Shown here in pieces: positions 60,550 to 64,000 of a DNA stretch of 64,000 nucleotides (its first letter is position 1; the number at the start of each line of letters is the position of its first letter). Source of the DNA: Paragonimus skrjabini miyazakii (taxonomy: Eukaryota; Platyhelminthes; Trematoda; Plagiorchiida; Troglotrematidae); contig JTDE01000957.1 in NCBI GenBank assembly GCA_014338405.1, forward strand, positions 15,642 through 79,641, read 5' to 3'. The notes under the pieces were generated by a model. The model had not been told where the DNA came from. It worked only from the letters and a program-made list of their open reading frames with translations, and did not search any database. Position numbers and translations under genes: made by a program.

Positions 60550-62185
60550 GCTAACATTTTAAAACCAGTGAAACGCAAATTTGAAAAGACTTCAACGATC
60601 TTCTGATAGAAACGTCATACAAGGGTATCGCTGGTGGCAAACAGTTCTGATTTGTGCAGACAGATTTTCTTCCCTATGCCTCAAAGGATTTCGCAGAAAG
60701 GAAGAAAAGGCTCATATTTCAAAACATTATCCTTCAGTTGAATATATTTCAAAGTACAGCAGAGGCGATTTAAAGAGTTGGAATTCAGTATACGCAAACC
60801 CATTACTGAGTGACAAAAGCTGCGCGTGATTTTATGAATCATGGAGAGGCTGAGTGGACTGAACGTTTCTGCCAAGCAATCAGTTGTCAAAGTCAGTGAG
60901 ACCTACTGTAATTCTTCGAGGATAACAAACAACTCCTTCTGAGCTTCTATGGAGGTTCCTTCTTCCAACGATTCAGCTGTTGCAGCTAGGAGCTCATCTG
61001 TTTCCAAAGAAATTATCTGATTGAAATTCAACAGATGTTGACAAATTATCACTGATCGTTCCTAAAGATTGTACGGAATGTTTATGCCAGTCTCTAGCTG
61101 AGTTTTTCACTCAGTGTTCCATATAATGCAAAATTGTTGAATGCTGGAGGACGACAGACATAAAACCATTTTCTAAAATCAGCACAAACAAACTTCGTCA
61201 GATCTCATCTACATCTGTTTCATCAAAGGTTTTTGAAAAACTCATTTTTGTTCGACTGAAAGCCTTGATGAGCAACATGGATTTTAAGCAGTTTGCCCAT
61301 CATCACTCATATCTTGGGCGCTGTTGATTGTATTTTTCATTCCATCGTCACCGCTTAATGAAAAATCAGGAGCTGTTACTATGTTTCCTTTACCCCATCG
61401 ATGCTTTTAGAGGCCTCTTCACCACTCATCCCTGGCTTCAGTATTCTGCAGAGTGAAATTCTCTCCTTGGACCTCAAGCATACAGTGAGACTTTCTATAT
61501 ATATCTTTCTCGCTCTGATCATAGTCATGATAGTTTGCCTAGTAGCACATCCAAACATTTGGACATAATGCACTTACTAATGTAAAACAATGACTAGTAT
61601 AAGCTTTCTCGTCAATGCTCCTCCAGTCACGTAATAAATGAAACTTTACTTAGATTGCTTTCTGTTGAATAGCTGGGAATTATTTTGAATGACGAAAAGG
61701 TGTGGTCACTTCATACTATTAACGTTTTCACCAAAGTCCGGAAACGTTCGCTTTGTGTCCAGTGTGTAAAATCCCTCCCGTATTCCACGCCATTTAATCA
61801 GTCGATTTATGAAGGCCACTGTCCCTCCCACGGGATGTATTGTTCATTAGATGATTTCCATGGTTTATTGTTGGAGGACTGCACTTTTGCTAGATCCTTA
61901 AAACATGTTTCTGGTTACAGTGATAGTCCCTGTAAAAAAGTTCCTCGATTTTACTGCTCTTCATCATTTCGCAGAATGAAAACACTTTTCGGTAAAAATT
62001 CCATCAGAAGTAACCCACTCTTTCTTCCCGATCTCTCCAAGTGTATTTCCAAATAATCCATTAGGTTTTTTTAAAAAACATTTATTTGCACGTACCCGAT
62101 CTCACAACTTTTCAGTCATTCTTCATTTCGCTAGACTTTCACACAAATACAGTCTCCTCATTCTCAAATTAATCACAAAATGGAA
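60550..62185 (+). pseudogene. CR1/jockey-type non-LTR retrotransposon reverse transcriptase, degenerate
   Basis: Blocks in order on the plus strand: about 60581-60720 with RSSDRNVIQGYRWWQTVL (the basic region before the RT); about 61135-61280 with ECWRTTDIKPFSK, then LRQISSTSVSSKVFEKL and RLKALMSNMDFKQF (the L.PIS.TS..SKVFE.L block); a decayed block to about 61560; then about 61676-62056 with LGIILNDEKVW, HTINVFTKVRK and the C-terminal thumb region; and 62068-62170 with FKKHLFARTRSHNFS at the usual C-terminus. These match the CR1 family known in many animals, including schistosomes. Many stops and frame changes are present. The catalytic A/Y-DD block between about 61560 and 61676 is missing. 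No endonuclease domain or 3' repeat tail was recognised. Confidence 0.7.
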
Positions 62186-64000
62186 TCAGTAAATTTTGTT
62201 TACAATTAATATCTCATTGCGATGTTTCATTAATGTTTCTATGATTTTCATGGTTCAGGCACAATCAGTCAGTCGTCTGAAGATCTGGGTGAGCAAAAAC
62301 TGGAAATTCACCTTCTGGGGTACAAAAAGAGTATTACTGATTGGACTTGACTTGATTAAAAAGATGGCAGAAACAGGCTCAGACCTTGGAGTTTTTAACG
62401 GAATATGTACAGACGGCGAACAACACGCATGATAACACAGATTTCTTGCTGGAATAAACGTGGAGTCGAACAGTGATGGCCGACAGAGCAGTGGAAATTT
62501 CAAACAATTGAAACACAGTGATCCGACCAAACGACTATTTAACTGTGTTCTAATCAACACTTCATTTTAACCTGCTTATTAATCTGAGTAGTATGAACTA
62601 TATCAAACGTTATCTGGATAAATAAATACTTCTATCAACTCCACTCTTGATATTGTAATACTGGCAGTGCTTATTCAGGTCGTTAGTTATCTGAAAGGTC
62701 TGTCTACAAGCTGTTCGTGATAAGTAAGAAATGGGGTTAACACGACGAGTTTTACGTTTTATGTTTACTACCAGCTTACTTCGCCACATTTGATCGGGCA
62801 CAGATTTAAGCGTTTATTTGCACAAACAACAAAATTGACAAGTACTGTAAACTTAAGGGACAGAATTGTTAACATCAAGCTAAGTTCGTAGCTAACGTCC
62901 ACTGAAGACCGTGATCAACCTGTTCTCAGGATAATCAGGTTATCTGCTACTAGTCTTGTTTCATACACAGTTAGAACATTGACTTTATAAAAGTTATGCT
63001 CCAGTAAAGTTGAATGCATTATCACTGGTTATTACTTCAGACGGTTCACGCATACCTCGTGTTGAAATACAGAACAACAATAAGAGAATATGGCTGATAC
63101 GACGATAGTACGAAATCGGCAAACTGTGCAGTTTGTACACAAAACAAGGGTTGGTGGTATTTGGTTATAACTGTCTCTACATATAGCAAAAAAGGGATAT
63201 CGCCACTCAATTTAAGTTTGCATAAACAGGGAATTTGTTGGGAAGCTTATACTGCCATGGTAGTAACTGAGCCACATGACAAACTGTAACCATTTCTATC
63301 CTATTTTGCGGATTAAACTGCTATAGAATTAAACTGTCTGCAGAACACATTGACGGTGAGTCCACAAAGTTTGCACGAATATAAATCACGCACTGTCCAT
63401 TGCTAAACTCAAATTCACAGTGGAAATGGCTTGTTTAAACATAAATGGTCTAACTGAATGCACTCCACTGTAGTCTGTGCTTTGAACGATGATGAGAGAG
63501 ATGCGTACAGATTATTAAACCTTTTCAGTCGCATACGTAGTATATATATGCATATGGTTTAGATATTGTAACGCAAAAACAGGGAAGGACGAGCATGACG
63601 GACAAAAATAACGTAACCCTCATTGACAGCAGGCTATATGGATCACCTTAAAAGATTATTTTAGTATGACTGAAACTCGAGTTACGGGAGCTCAGCAAGG
63701 CTATAACTATCGTTAATGTTATGTGCACAAATGTCTTTGGTGTAAAATCTAAGCTAACTTTGTTATTGTTTCCGTAACTTTTAGTTTATTTATGTAAAAT
63801 TTGTCTCTCATCGTTTACCGCTGGCCACGACTGAATTATATACATTTATATATACCTTAAGTAGTCTGTACACTAAAAGTGACTGAAATGTATTTACCGC
63901 TCCTGTATGTACTAAGGAATTAGATCAACACATACAATGCTTCAAAATCGGTGACTGTCGAAATCAATTGTGCGAAATAAAATGCTCCGACAGTTCCACT
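62186..64000. other. No gene recognised
   Basis: AT-rich sequence to the end of the window. Part of the left side may be the 3' UTR of the CR1 element. Nothing else notable. Confidence 0.4.

Overview
The window looks like a gene-poor, AT-rich stretch of an animal nuclear genome, most likely a parasitic flatworm and perhaps a digenean fluke. This is inferred from the repeats: decayed Ty3/gypsy, BEL/Pao, Penelope-like and CR1/jockey retroelements, plus short tRNA-derived repeats that carry hammerhead-ribozyme-like motifs, a combination reminiscent of the schistosome Sm-alpha family. No bacterial operons, rRNA genes, CRISPR arrays or intact long protein-coding genes are visible. Two runs of exactly 100 N mark scaffold gaps.

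Left end (1-6.1 kb): the tail of a Ty3/gypsy element (integrase C-terminus, polypurine tract, 3' LTR with TATA box and poly(A) signal). It is followed by a broken BEL/Pao pol, which is split by a complete 3.8-kb LTR element inserted in the opposite orientation. That inserted element has 545/544-bp LTRs, a 4-bp target duplication (AGGT), no recognisable gag or pol, and five tandem primer-binding-site-like units next to its 5' LTR. At 7.0 kb a tRNA-like sequence sits in the centre of a 42-bp-arm palindrome.

10-30 kb: mostly non-coding sequence with scattered candidate exons on both strands. The best is a minus-strand, phase 1-1, 94-codon exon that reads as a fibronectin type III domain (23.5-23.8 kb). 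A minus-strand terminal exon at 14.1-14.3 kb encodes a single membrane span and is in a compatible phase. Together they suggest, but do not prove, a minus-strand single-pass receptor or adhesion gene with long introns. Plus-strand candidates at 10.2, 21.6 and 26.1 kb cannot be assigned. Two hammerhead-like SINE relics lie head to head at 15.0-15.4 kb. The gap at 17.1 kb is flanked by two 219-bp near-copies, which suggests an unmerged contig overlap.

30-32.2 kb: a degenerate Penelope-like element with recognisable N-terminal and reverse-transcriptase blocks, several stops and frame changes, and YIDN where YxDD is expected. 32-60 kb: mostly unannotatable intron or intergenic sequence, with a tRNA-derived SINE at 37.2 kb, a third hammerhead-like SINE at 52.8 kb and a few candidate exons (38.6, 54.1, 56.4 kb). 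60.5-62.2 kb: a decayed CR1/jockey reverse transcriptase lacking its catalytic block. All gene calls rest on reading translations and splice signals by eye; no database search was possible.
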